A DNA stretch of 64,000 nt from Desulfosporosinus meridiei DSM 13257 (GTDB lineage Bacteria > Bacillota > Desulfitobacteriia > Desulfitobacteriales > Desulfitobacteriaceae). Under the pieces are notes generated by a model. The model saw only the letters and a program-made list of their open reading frames with translations. It did not search any database and was not told where the DNA came from. Within the stretch, counting starts at the first letter, position 1, and every line of letters starts with the position of its first letter. The stretch is taken from positions 4,298,501 through 4,362,500 of the forward strand of contig NC_018515.1 in NCBI RefSeq assembly GCF_000231385.2, written 5' to 3'. The translations under genes and the position numbers were made by a program. Of the stretch, positions 8,499 to 15,923 are shown one piece after another.

Positions 8499-8577
8499 AT
8501 TATAGGATTGTTCCGATCCTTGTACATCTGTATAAATTACAGGGAAATTAAATAAATTTCCAGGCAGTTTCTACAGG
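8499..8577 (-). promoter_or_regulatory. Promoter with paired upstream direct repeats (copy A)
   Basis: Minus-strand -10 TATAAT (8499-8504) and -35 TGTACA (8521-8526) are separated by 16 bases. CCTGTA-type repeats lie at 8537-8543 and 8571-8577, 34 bases apart. The arrangement and most bases match copy B at 5380-5457. Confidence 0.6.
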
Positions 8578-8834
8578 GTCACCTATAATTCCATTGTTGG
8601 AAATCCATATAGCTTAAGGTTTCTAGAATCCCGTTCTCAATCTTTTTACTTGCTTCCTCAATTGCAGCCAAAGAATATACAGGCTAAGGCGGCCATCTCA
8701 GAGGAAGTAGCCGCTCAACTCCCCAATGTCAGGCGTTTTTTGGCTTAGATCAATATCAAACAGGTATAGCCATAGCCACGAAGCTGATGAGAATTGCTCC
8801 TTAAGGATCTTGCTATATGACGAACAATAAAAAC
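8578..8834. other. Stretch without a recognisable intact gene
   Basis: No gene with a start codon and ribosome site is seen. A plus-strand frame stays open from about 8538 to a TAG at 8743-8745 and reads like protein near its end (SEEVAAQLPNVRRFLA), but it has no start and overlaps the promoter at 8499-8577. It may be a gene remnant. Confidence 0.3.
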
Positions 8835-8918
8835 CAGGAACCTTCAAGCTTCTCTTGAGGGCTCCCAGTTCTTCCCTTGCGCTGATTCAGAGACAAGGGA
8901 TTACTCCCTGAGTTCCTG
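8835..8918 (-). ncRNA. Candidate structured RNA with terminator-like 3' end
   Basis: On the minus strand CAGGAAC (8912-8918) pairs with GTTCCTG (8835-8841), which is followed by GTTTTTATT. Inside are two hairpins, CCCTTG/CAAGGG (8894-8899 with 8874-8879) and TCAAG/CTTGA (8854-8858 with 8844-8848). This gives a small multibranched fold ending in a U-run, about 75 bases downstream of the exporter gene at 8995. It may simply be that operon's terminator. I recognise no known RNA family. Confidence 0.35.
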
Positions 8919-8994
8919 CAACTCTACTGTTCTAGTTTCTTACTATAAACAGTCTTAAATGAAAGTAGTCTTTTTTGCATAACATATGCTCACT

Positions 8995-10683
8995 TTAAGC
9001 TAACATACGTTTCTCTTCCATTAACTTGCCATCCCGAATCCTAAGTACACGTGAACATATGCTCAAGGCCGTTAATCTATGGGTAATAACCAAGCAAGTA
9101 CAGGGATAGCCCAAATTCTTTATCCCCATCAAAACATCCATTTCTGTCTCCATATCCAGAGCAGAAGTAGCTTCATCTAAAATCATTACCGGGGCTTGCT
9201 TTAGGAAAGCTCTGGTAATGGCAAGCCTTTGGGCTTGTCCCTCAGAAAGCCCAAGACCATGCTCCCCGATGACAGTGTGTAAACCTTCAGGCAGCTCTTC
9301 TATGAAGCTCCAAGCACATGCCGCACGGGCAGCTTTTTCGATCTCTGCCAATGAAGAATCAGATTTTCCACATCTTATATTATCTTCAATAGTCCCACTA
9401 AAAAGAGTGTTTCCCTGTGGTACATAAGTTACCCATTCTCTGGTAGCTGCCGAAGCTTCATAACATCCACCCGAAGTATCTGTAAAGTACACCGTCCCTT
9501 CTGAGGGGCGAAGCAAGGCCAGGAGAAGTCTGACAAAGGTCGTTTTCCCCTCGCCGGAGTGACCAATTAATGCAACTAGTTGACCCGGCAATATTTCCGT
9601 TGTGATATTATCCAACACCGGTTCACCAGCAGAATAATAGAAGCTAACCTTATGAAAACTCACTCCCACATCTTTAAGTCTCGGAACATCATCTGAACTA
9701 TTTTCCATTGGCATTGTTTCCAGTTCCATCAACCGACCTGCTGAAGCTATCATTGTAATAATCTGAGGCACAGTCCTGGCCAGTCCTACAAATGGGGTTT
9801 GAACCTGCTGTACCAATTGAAGAAATGCAGTCATGGTACCAAAGCTGATCGCCTGCTGAGAAAGCCTAACTGCCCCCCACCCAAACGCCAAAAAATATCC
9901 TGCCCAATATCCTAAGGACATTGCATTATTTGCAGCAAGGGTTATCCGATTTCGTTCAAAAATCCATTTCATGCGATTTTCATGAAGGGCTTGTAAGGAA
10001 TCGTGATTGTGTTTCTCCAAACCAAAACTCTTAATAATAATGAAATTTTGAATTGCTTCTTGAATATAAGATCGATAAGAACTCTCCGATTCCTGAACCT
10101 TCACCTGAAGGTGTTTAAGCTTTCTCCCCCATAGCCGACTTAAAATTACGGTAAAAGGCCCTAATACAAAGGCCATAACTGCAAGCTTCGGTTCAAAATA
10201 AAGTAAGGTTAAAAAAGAAGCTCCTAGTTGAACCCCGAGAGCAAAAAAGCCCGGTATAACATTGACCAGACAATTTGTAATGTTATTCACGTCACTAGTC
10301 AACCGTGTTAAAAGATCTCCACTATGATACGCAGAAAGGGGTAACCATTCCGTTTTTAACAATCGGTTAAAAAAGCGTTGCCGTAAAACATTGGAAAAGG
10401 ACTCCGAGATACGTACCGAAAGAAGTGATTCCCACACCACCATTAGCATACTCATAATAACAAGCCCGGCAAAAATTGCTCCCGCTATACCCGCCATATT
10501 AAGCTTAGCTTCCACGGCATAATCCACCATATTTTTCGAGGCAATAGCAGTGGCTACACTCATTAAGGCCCCTAAAACATCTATCAGTAGAATAACCGCA
10601 ATACCTGGTAAAAATGCCTTAATTTCAGGCTTGATCCATCCTGCGAATTCCCATATTTTAAGTATTTCACTTTTTAGGATCAT
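8995..10683 (-). CDS. ABC exporter, fused membrane and ATPase domains
   Basis: 562 residues with six transmembrane helices over residues ~20-305, then an ATPase with Walker A GHSGEGKTT, signature LSEGQAQR and Walker B PVMILDEATSALD. There is no N-terminal C39 peptidase domain, so any leader removal must be done by another protein, plausibly the S26-type peptidase encoded just upstream (47 bases away). Half-size exporters of this kind serve as the D protein in lasso-peptide loci. It is the last gene of the probable operon with the peptide, kinase and PqqD-like genes. Confidence 0.9.
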   Translation of the reverse strand: MILKSEILKIWEFAGWIKPEIKAFLPGIAVILLIDVLGALMSVATAIASKNMVDYAVEAKLNMAGIAGAIFAGLVIMSMLMVVWESLLSVRISESFSNVLRQRFFNRLLKTEWLPLSAYHSGDLLTRLTSDVNNITNCLVNVIPGFFALGVQLGASFLTLLYFEPKLAVMAFVLGPFTVILSRLWGRKLKHLQVKVQESESSYRSYIQEAIQNFIIIKSFGLEKHNHDSLQALHENRMKWIFERNRITLAANNAMSLGYWAGYFLAFGWGAVRLSQQAISFGTMTAFLQLVQQVQTPFVGLARTVPQIITMIASAGRLMELETMPMENSSDDVPRLKDVGVSFHKVSFYYSAGEPVLDNITTEILPGQLVALIGHSGEGKTTFVRLLLALLRPSEGTVYFTDTSGGCYEASAATREWVTYVPQGNTLFSGTIEDNIRCGKSDSSLAEIEKAARAACAWSFIEELPEGLHTVIGEHGLGLSEGQAQRLAITRAFLKQAPVMILDEATSALDMETEMDVLMGIKNLGYPCTCLVITHRLTALSICSRVLRIRDGKLMEEKRMLA

Positions 10684-10729
10684 ACTCTTATTTTCTCCCC
10701 ACTATTTCCGGAATACCAGTATGAAGCCC

Positions 10730-11185
10730 CTAACCTTGAATTAATTTCCGCTGGAATCTTAAAATAAAGCCCCTGAAGGGCCGTAGATAAAGCCAAACCC
10801 TAGAAAGCACAATCCACCTAAAGTCTTGGCAGGCAATTCGATTATCTTTTCTCCATATTGCAGTTACCATCGCTACCACTTGGTAAGGATATAGTGGTCC
10901 CTCAATCCATTGTTGAGCATCACCAACCATGAAGAAACAATTCTTGTCTTTCCGAATTATTCTGTGCATAACATAGTGACCATCAGTTCTATGAACGATA
11001 GCAATGTCTCCCTTAGACAATTTCTCAAAGCTTCCTTTCGTTAATTCCACACTATCAATCCCTTCCCGCAAGAAAGGATACATACTATTGCCGGATACAG
11101 TGATTCTGGCGTTCTGACCCAGTTCAAGTATTCCTGAAATTAAAGGAAGCATGCCAGCAGCTTTGATCGTCTTTATCGGAAACAT
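10730..11185 (-). CDS. S26/S24-type peptidase (signal-peptidase-like)
   Basis: 151 residues. SGNSMYPFLREG carries the catalytic serine of the S24/S26 fold. VMHRIIRK followed by FMVGDAQQ matches the His-containing SipW/ER-type signal peptidases rather than the Ser-Lys bacterial type. There is no clear transmembrane anchor, so it is probably cytoplasmic or peripheral. It lies between the PqqD-like gene and the exporter and is a candidate for removing the leader of the two small peptides (inference). Confidence 0.8.
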   Translation of the reverse strand: MFPIKTIKAAGMLPLISGILELGQNARITVSGNSMYPFLREGIDSVELTKGSFEKLSKGDIAIVHRTDGHYVMHRIIRKDKNCFFMVGDAQQWIEGPLYPYQVVAMVTAIWRKDNRIACQDFRWIVLSRVWLYLRPFRGFILRFQRKLIQG

Positions 11186-11209
11186 TTGTAGACCAACTCC
11201 AGCTTCTTA

Positions 11210-11473
11210 TTATTCAATTAACTCTTTTTCCCTTATATCTTCAATAAATTCTTGCACATCCCTTTGGGCAGTCTCTGCGTCAATGCAGTATTCCGTGAGT
11301 AGGGCTTGAACCAACTCTTCTGCCGAAGCATCTTTCTCTAATAATTTCCATAATAATGATCCGCTCTCACTAAGCATCATGATCCCATTAAACTTCACAA
11401 CTCGTTCTCCCAAAGGTACTATCACCCACTGTCCTGCAACTTCATGCAGCATAAATCCATCTCTAACCTTCAA
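11210..11473 (-). CDS. PqqD-like peptide-recognition protein
   Basis: 87 residues from TTG 11473, which has GGGAGG 8 bases upstream; this gives the usual PqqD length. The frame is open up to 11596, but that extension has no ribosome site and does not look like the family. The sequence fits the winged-helix PqqD/RRE fold (MLHEVAGQWVIVPLG, then SGSLLWKLLEK). RRE proteins bind leader peptides and present them to modifying enzymes. Its position right after the HPr-kinase-like gene and the two leader-bearing peptides supports this role. Confidence 0.85.
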   Translation of the reverse strand: MKVRDGFMLHEVAGQWVIVPLGERVVKFNGIMMLSESGSLLWKLLEKDASAEELVQALLTEYCIDAETAQRDVQEFIEDIREKELIE

Positions 11474-11585
11474 GATTCTTTCCTCCCAGTACTTTAAAAA
11501 ATCTAAGTCACCAAAACTATAAATTACCTCGACATTGCTTCTCTTTCTACATACTACAATATAAATATCGTTGAATATTCGACTG

Positions 11586-12500
11586 TTAGCGTACACGAGT
11601 TAGAGGAGGAATCTCTATTGAAGTATCCTGAAATGCATTATGAGTCAAACATTCGTGTACTAACTCTACTGCCTGGAAATCCGGTCTGCACTTGAGCAGA
11701 TAGACAGGAGTCTTCGCAAGCATCTGTCCTAAGTTATTAAGACACTTCTCCATGATTGCCTGATTATAATAAGGCAAAAAACATCTTGGCATAATATACG
11801 GAACTACCTTAGTTACAGGCATTCTACTAATTGAATTTTGCGACGCCTGTTCTAAGAGAATTATAGCTGTCAAAGGAGCACTCTCGTTCAGAAATAGTTC
11901 CTTTTTTCCGCTCCAGGGTGTCCCGTGAACATAGGTCTTATCATTGTCTAATCTTAAAGCCGGTCTGTCATCATTTAGAATCCGAGCACCCTTGTACTTA
12001 GTCCAAAGCTCCGCCTGTGTAGACTTTCCCGTTTCAGATGGAGCAGTAAAAATAATCCCTAACCCCTCCCAAGATATCGCCGCAGCATGAATTACTATGC
12101 CTTGGTAGAAAATAATACGATTTCTTAAAATTATTTCACTAAAAAAATTAAAAACTCCAACTTTAGCGGTTTGATTATGTTTCAAAAAAGTTATTTCCGC
12201 CCGACTCCAATCTTGATTCGCATCTGCCCTGCCTAAAATCTCGCCAGTATTTTCATCACAAACATAGATTGAAGTATTATAATAACCTTCAGAAAGGCAA
12301 ACCCATTTGGCTTCATTATCAATTAAAAGTAATCCTTCGGGCTTTATTATTTTTTCACTGTCTTTTGTCACTATTTCCAGATTTATTTCTTTGGAGCCTT
12401 CTGCCAAAAAAGGTTCCAGCGAATTAAAAATTTCACTTTGGTAGGATAATATCCTTACTGAAACACCGGCGATATTATATGAATTTACCCTGATGCTTAT
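11586..12500 (-). CDS. HPr-kinase-like peptide or protein kinase
   Basis: About 305 residues. The P-loop APSETGKSTQ is followed by NDDRPALR and HGTPWSGK, the pattern of HPr kinase/PEP carboxykinase-like proteins found in lasso-peptide loci (where some phosphorylate the precursor) and in EPS loci. No ATG, GTG or TTG is well placed. The domain begins near VNSYNIAGVSV; GGAGAGGGGGG lies just ahead of ATA 12500 and ATC 12494. The first upstream canonical codon is TTG 12680, without a ribosome site and inside the peptide gene in another frame; the first downstream one is a TTG about 30 codons in. The start given is therefore a best guess. Confidence 0.75.
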   Translation of the reverse strand: MSIRVNSYNIAGVSVRILSYQSEIFNSLEPFLAEGSKEINLEIVTKDSEKIIKPEGLLLIDNEAKWVCLSEGYYNTSIYVCDENTGEILGRADANQDWSRAEITFLKHNQTAKVGVFNFFSEIILRNRIIFYQGIVIHAAAISWEGLGIIFTAPSETGKSTQAELWTKYKGARILNDDRPALRLDNDKTYVHGTPWSGKKELFLNESAPLTAIILLEQASQNSISRMPVTKVVPYIMPRCFLPYYNQAIMEKCLNNLGQMLAKTPVYLLKCRPDFQAVELVHECLTHNAFQDTSIEIPPLTRVR

Positions 12501-12553
12501 CCCCCCTCTCCATAAAAATATGACCTGACATATGTGCCAGGCTGAGAATAGAG

Positions 12554-12742
12554 TTATCTTTTCCCCGGACGGCCCGGATGACCGGGGTGACCAGGATGAC
12601 TGGGGTGACTGGGGTGCCCGGGATGTCCGTGACCTGGGTGACCGGGAAAACTCGGTGGGATTGGTGTTGAGGCTGTACAAGCCAAACTTTCTTCTGCTCT
12701 AAGTTCAACATAATATACCCTGGGTTTAGTATAAGTCTTCAT
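12554..12742 (-). CDS. Small leader-bearing peptide A with Gly-His-Pro repeat core
   Basis: 62 residues from ATG 12742 with GAGGAG 7 bases upstream. The first 25 residues (MKTYTKPRVYYVELRAEESL, then ACTAS) match peptide B at 16 positions. The rest is a low-complexity core of PGH and PSH units with eight histidines, ending GRPGKR. The conserved leader with a Tyr-x-Lys-Pro motif, the unrelated tails and the PqqD-like, kinase, peptidase and exporter genes downstream point to a ribosomally made, modified peptide. The His-rich core could bind metal (inference). I know of no named family. Confidence 0.7.
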   Translation of the reverse strand: MKTYTKPRVYYVELRAEESLACTASTPIPPSFPGHPGHGHPGHPSHPSHPGHPGHPGRPGKR

Positions 12743-12840
12743 TTTCGCTCCTCGTTTCTTTTCTTATTCTAAAGTTAATCATTTGAGTTTCCATTACATT
12801 TAAGATTCACCCTGTTTCCTCTGTCTTTTAAAGAAAATAT

Positions 12841-13005
12841 CTATTTACGAAAAACTTTCATCCAAAAAAGTACAGAGTTCTCATTATTTAGTGGTTCCGA
12901 TAAAGAACCTCTTTCCCATAAAACCGAATTGGAAGCCATACTTGCCAAGCTTTCTTCTACTCTAAGTTCAACATAATTAGTTGTCGGTTTAATATATTCT
13001 TTCAT
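12841..13005 (-). CDS. Small leader-bearing peptide B
   Basis: 54 residues from ATG 13005, chosen over ATG 13026 because AAGAAGGG lies 7 bases upstream and the leader then aligns with peptide A (MKEYIKPTTNYVELRVEESL, then ASMAS). The tail (SVLWERGSLSEPL, then FWMKVFRK) shows no similarity to the Gly-His-Pro core of peptide A. A conserved N terminus with a divergent C terminus is the hallmark of leader/core precursor peptides. It lies 98 bases before peptide A and 71 bases after the BY-kinase stop, in the same direction. Confidence 0.65.
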   Translation of the reverse strand: MKEYIKPTTNYVELRVEESLASMASNSVLWERGSLSEPLNNENSVLFWMKVFRK

Positions 13006-13028
13006 TTTTAAACCCTTCTTTATCAATT

Positions 13029-13070
13029 GTTAGCAAATTATATGCTGATACTCAGTTTAAGTATGCTAAC
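13029..13070. repeat. Nested inverted repeat between BY-kinase and peptide B
   Basis: GTTAGCA (13029-13035) pairs with TGCTAAC (13064-13070), and ATACT (13048-13052) pairs with AGTAT (13060-13064). There is no T-run on the minus strand, so it is not an obvious terminator. It could be an intercistronic processing or stability hairpin. Confidence 0.5.
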
Positions 13071-13076
13071 TCTTCC

Positions 13077-13805
13077 TCATAACTTGGCTGCATTCTGTGG
13101 TGGTGCGATGTTGTTATAAAAGCGCTTAGCATTGAAGAAGTAATTGTAAGACCCAAAATACTTTTTATAATCACGTTTCTTAACTCTATTTAATACAACT
13201 CCTAAAATTTGAACATTCGAGTCTTCAAGCTGTACTTTGACACGCTTTAAACATTTTAGAGTAGTTGAACCCATTCTCACAACCAACAAAGCTGCGTCAA
13301 CGTTTGAAGCCACAACAGCTCCATCACCAACGCTCATCAGGGCTGGAGTATCAAAGATTACGATATCGTAGGCATTTCTCACGTTAGCCATTAAAATCTT
13401 GAAATTAGTTGAGCATAACAATTCAATAGGATTCGGATGTGCATTACCGCAAGAAAAGTAAGTAAAATTCCTAATGTTAGTCTCACTGAGGGCATCAGTC
13501 AGTTCAACATCACCCATGAGATAATTAGAGAGTCCAACATTTAACCCCTGATTCATCCTCTTTGCAGCAGCCGGCTTACGCATATCCGCATCTACAAGCA
13601 GTACCCGCCAGCCTGATTGGGCCATCGAAATAGCAACACCAATGGCAAGCGAAGTTTTCCCCTCTTCTGGACTGCAGCTTGAAATACAAATTGTCTTTAA
13701 AGGTTTCTGGTCGTTACTAATAAGAATGTTAGCAGTTAACATCGCGTAGGCGTCATGAACAGCTTGATTTTCATGATCGTATACATAAAATGTTTTCGTT
13801 CCCAT
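13077..13805 (-). CDS. BY-kinase-like P-loop protein, copy 2
   Basis: 242 residues with Walker A SPEEGKTS, A' VLLVDADMRKP and Walker B IVIFDTPALM. The C terminus has spaced tyrosines (KKYFGSYNYFFNAKRFYNN) instead of the dense cluster of copies 1 and 3, and SPEEGKTS is a divergent P-loop. It follows its Wzz partner by 16 bases. This is the most divergent of the three pairs in the window and appears dedicated to the downstream peptide/exporter genes (inference). Confidence 0.88.
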   Translation of the reverse strand: MGTKTFYVYDHENQAVHDAYAMLTANILISNDQKPLKTICISSCSPEEGKTSLAIGVAISMAQSGWRVLLVDADMRKPAAAKRMNQGLNVGLSNYLMGDVELTDALSETNIRNFTYFSCGNAHPNPIELLCSTNFKILMANVRNAYDIVIFDTPALMSVGDGAVVASNVDAALLVVRMGSTTLKCLKRVKVQLEDSNVQILGVVLNRVKKRDYKKYFGSYNYFFNAKRFYNNIAPPQNAAKL

Positions 13806-13821
13806 TAAATTATCTCCTCAA

Positions 13822-14487
13822 TCAGATATTATTTTCAGGAATAATTCCGATTACCCTTACTAGCAAACCCTTCTCAATGTCTTCTGCCGAGCGTACTGTC
13901 GTATCAAAGTATTCAATAATATAGATTATCCCCAATGCGGCTAATAATCCCAGCAGCAACCCTTGAATAATCTTCTGCACACCCTTATTGACAGGATAGT
14001 CTGGTACCAAAGCTTCATCTAATATTCCAACACTATCACTATTCGAAAGTTGACGAATCTGAGTTGCAAATACACGTCCCGTTGCATTTGCAACATCCGC
14101 AGCAATAGTTGGTTCATACCCTCTGGCGCTAATAGTGAAGATATTAGAATCTTTCTTAAGCTCTATACTAATCATTGACAAAATTTCGCGTTCCGACAGG
14201 TTATGTTCCTTAACCTCCTTGGCAACTAGTGAAATAACCGATCTACTATAAACAACTTCGTAATACTCCTGAACCAATCTCTGACTAAGTTCTAAATCCG
14301 AAAAATCCAAAAACCTATTCTCTGCCGACACTTTATCGAGATTCATTATGTATAATCTTGTTTCTGCCTGGTACAACGGCTCTGTATAATACACATATAA
14401 TGAGCTTATTCCACCACCTAGTACTACTAAAAGAACAATCAGCCGCCACTTACGGGCGAACGAATCTAAAAGCCTACTAATCTCCAT
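13822..14487 (-). CDS. Wzz/CpsC polysaccharide co-polymerase, copy 2
   Basis: About 221 residues. ATG 14487 is preferred over ATG 14496 because GAAGGG would directly abut the latter. Two transmembrane helices (about residues 15-32 and 172-192) flank the Wzz domain, with the proline motif VPDYPVNKG before the second helix. It is first in a probable operon (Wzz, BY-kinase, peptides B and A, HPr-kinase-like, PqqD-like, peptidase, exporter). The upstream region holds a 10-base inverted repeat at 14526-14565. Confidence 0.88.
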   Translation of the reverse strand: MEISRLLDSFARKWRLIVLLVVLGGGISSLYVYYTEPLYQAETRLYIMNLDKVSAENRFLDFSDLELSQRLVQEYYEVVYSRSVISLVAKEVKEHNLSEREILSMISIELKKDSNIFTISARGYEPTIAADVANATGRVFATQIRQLSNSDSVGILDEALVPDYPVNKGVQKIIQGLLLGLLAALGIIYIIEYFDTTVRSAEDIEKGLLVRVIGIIPENNI

Positions 14488-14525
14488 TTCATACATCCCT
14501 TCGTGATATGAATACTATAAGTTGT

Positions 14526-14565
14526 CTTACAAAATGCAAACATACTAACTGGTAAATTTTGTAAG
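14526..14565. promoter_or_regulatory. Perfect 10-base inverted repeat, candidate operator
   Basis: CTTACAAAAT (14526-14535) and ATTTTGTAAG (14556-14565) are separated by 20 bases, upstream of the Wzz copy 2 operon and within the 285-base divergent region shared with the nucleotidyltransferase gene. The half-site ATTTTGTAAG recurs at 25840-25849 upstream of another EPS gene. Confidence 0.45.
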
Positions 14566-14771
14566 TTATTAAGTTAAATATTCCATATCAAGGGCTCATA
14601 TCCTTTAAGAAATCTTGGGATATTTTGCTATTCTTTGACTAAATCTTTGGATTCCTATGTCTCAAAACCTTGACCCAGCCTAGTGCTAAAGACGACAATA
14701 TTATAATATAATTAAGTTTAGTACTTCATTTAAAGAAATCTCCACAATAAGAGTAGACATGGAGGTCCCTA

Positions 14772-15923
14772 ATGAATGCATCTCAGGAACAACTCTTACA
14801 TTTACTAACATTAATGATTCATGGTGGAGAACCAAACTCCGGATTGTTTTCCAAAGTCAATGAAAACGAACTCTTTGAAATAGCCCTTCGACAAAATGTG
14901 TCTTCCTTATTACACCCTATCATAGAAGCATATTCAGCAGAACTAAATTTGGATGAACAGATTAAGAGGGATTGGAAGAAAAGCACAATCCTTATAGCCG
15001 TTCAGCAATTGCGCATTACTTCTCAACTAGATCCTATTCTCAACCTTTTTAAAGAAAATAATGTATCCACAATATCTCTTAAGGGGCTTGTCTTTAAGCA
15101 GCTATATTCCCAGCCTGAACTTAGAACTATGTCTGATCTAGATCTGCTAATTAGCGTTGAGGATATTCCAAAGTCGATTGAACTATTGAAGAGGTTGGGT
15201 TATGATGTACCCGATAATTTCAACGTTAACGACCCTGGCCATATGCATATCGAAATGTACAAGCCCGGATCCCTGCCTGTAGAACTCCACAAAACTCTCT
15301 GGAATCCTCGATATATGAAAAAAAGGGATAATCAACAATGGACAAATCAGCTATGGAAGAATAAACGTCTTACCGAAGTTGGGGGAATTCAATTTACTGC
15401 TTTAGCTCTAGACGATGAACTGATAAATTCGGTCATACATATGGCAACCCATCTAATCTACTCTGGTATCAAGCTTCGGCACCTCTGCGATTTTGCACTG
15501 TTTTTAAAAACCTACCGAGATAAATTCGACTTTGAGTATATCAATAGCACTCTAAAATCCATGGACCTTTTTTCGTTCTTCAATTACCTTCTCCTAACCT
15601 GTAATTCTTATTTAGCTTTGGAAGTCCCTATTGCTATTATTCAAAAAAACCAATGTAAACTACTAATAAATGATATATTCGCCACCAATAGTGTTGCAGA
15701 AGCTGAAGGTTGGTTAGAGCTTTCAGGTCGTTATCCTTTTTATAGAAATAATCGTCTTCTTTTCCCTCTTGCCTTTTTAATAGAAGTTTGCAGACAACTA
15801 ATTAAGAAACGAAAAAGCATGTTTATTAGTATCTCCTACTCAAAGAGATCTTTCAAAGCATTTAGTACAAGAACCCACCTATTACGTATTATTGGATTAC
15901 ATGTCAGAATTAATAAATTCTAA
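14772..15923 (+). CDS. Nucleotidyltransferase-family protein (NTP_transf_5 type)
   Basis: 383 residues from ATG 14772 with GGAGGT upstream. LKGLVFKQLY followed by RTMSDLDLLI, with an Asp pair, is the signature of the PF14907-type nucleotidyltransferases. These occur in lasso-peptide and EPS loci alongside HPr-kinase-like and PqqD-like proteins, and their substrate is generally unknown. It diverges from the Wzz2/BY-kinase/peptide operon, which supplies exactly those partners. Its stop overlaps the convergent glycosyltransferase stop by a few bases. Confidence 0.8.
   Translation: MNASQEQLLHLLTLMIHGGEPNSGLFSKVNENELFEIALRQNVSSLLHPIIEAYSAELNLDEQIKRDWKKSTILIAVQQLRITSQLDPILNLFKENNVSTISLKGLVFKQLYSQPELRTMSDLDLLISVEDIPKSIELLKRLGYDVPDNFNVNDPGHMHIEMYKPGSLPVELHKTLWNPRYMKKRDNQQWTNQLWKNKRLTEVGGIQFTALALDDELINSVIHMATHLIYSGIKLRHLCDFALFLKTYRDKFDFEYINSTLKSMDLFSFFNYLLLTCNSYLALEVPIAIIQKNQCKLLINDIFATNSVAEAEGWLELSGRYPFYRNNRLLFPLAFLIEVCRQLIKKRKSMFISISYSKRSFKAFSTRTHLLRIIGLHVRINKF

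Noticed and set aside
8538-8745. Plus-strand stretch open for about 70 codons
   Set aside because: It has no start codon or ribosome site and overlaps a promoter; kept only as a possible remnant.
12475-12711. Alternative 78-codon frame across the Gly-His-Pro repeat
   Set aside because: It is a frame-shifted reading of the same repeat without a ribosome site; the ATG 12742 frame has one and shares its leader with peptide B.
8995-14496. True lasso-peptide biosynthesis cluster
   Set aside because: No asparagine-synthetase-like cyclase or transglutaminase-like leader protease is encoded, and the peptide cores lack a suitable Gly/Asp/Glu ring pattern.
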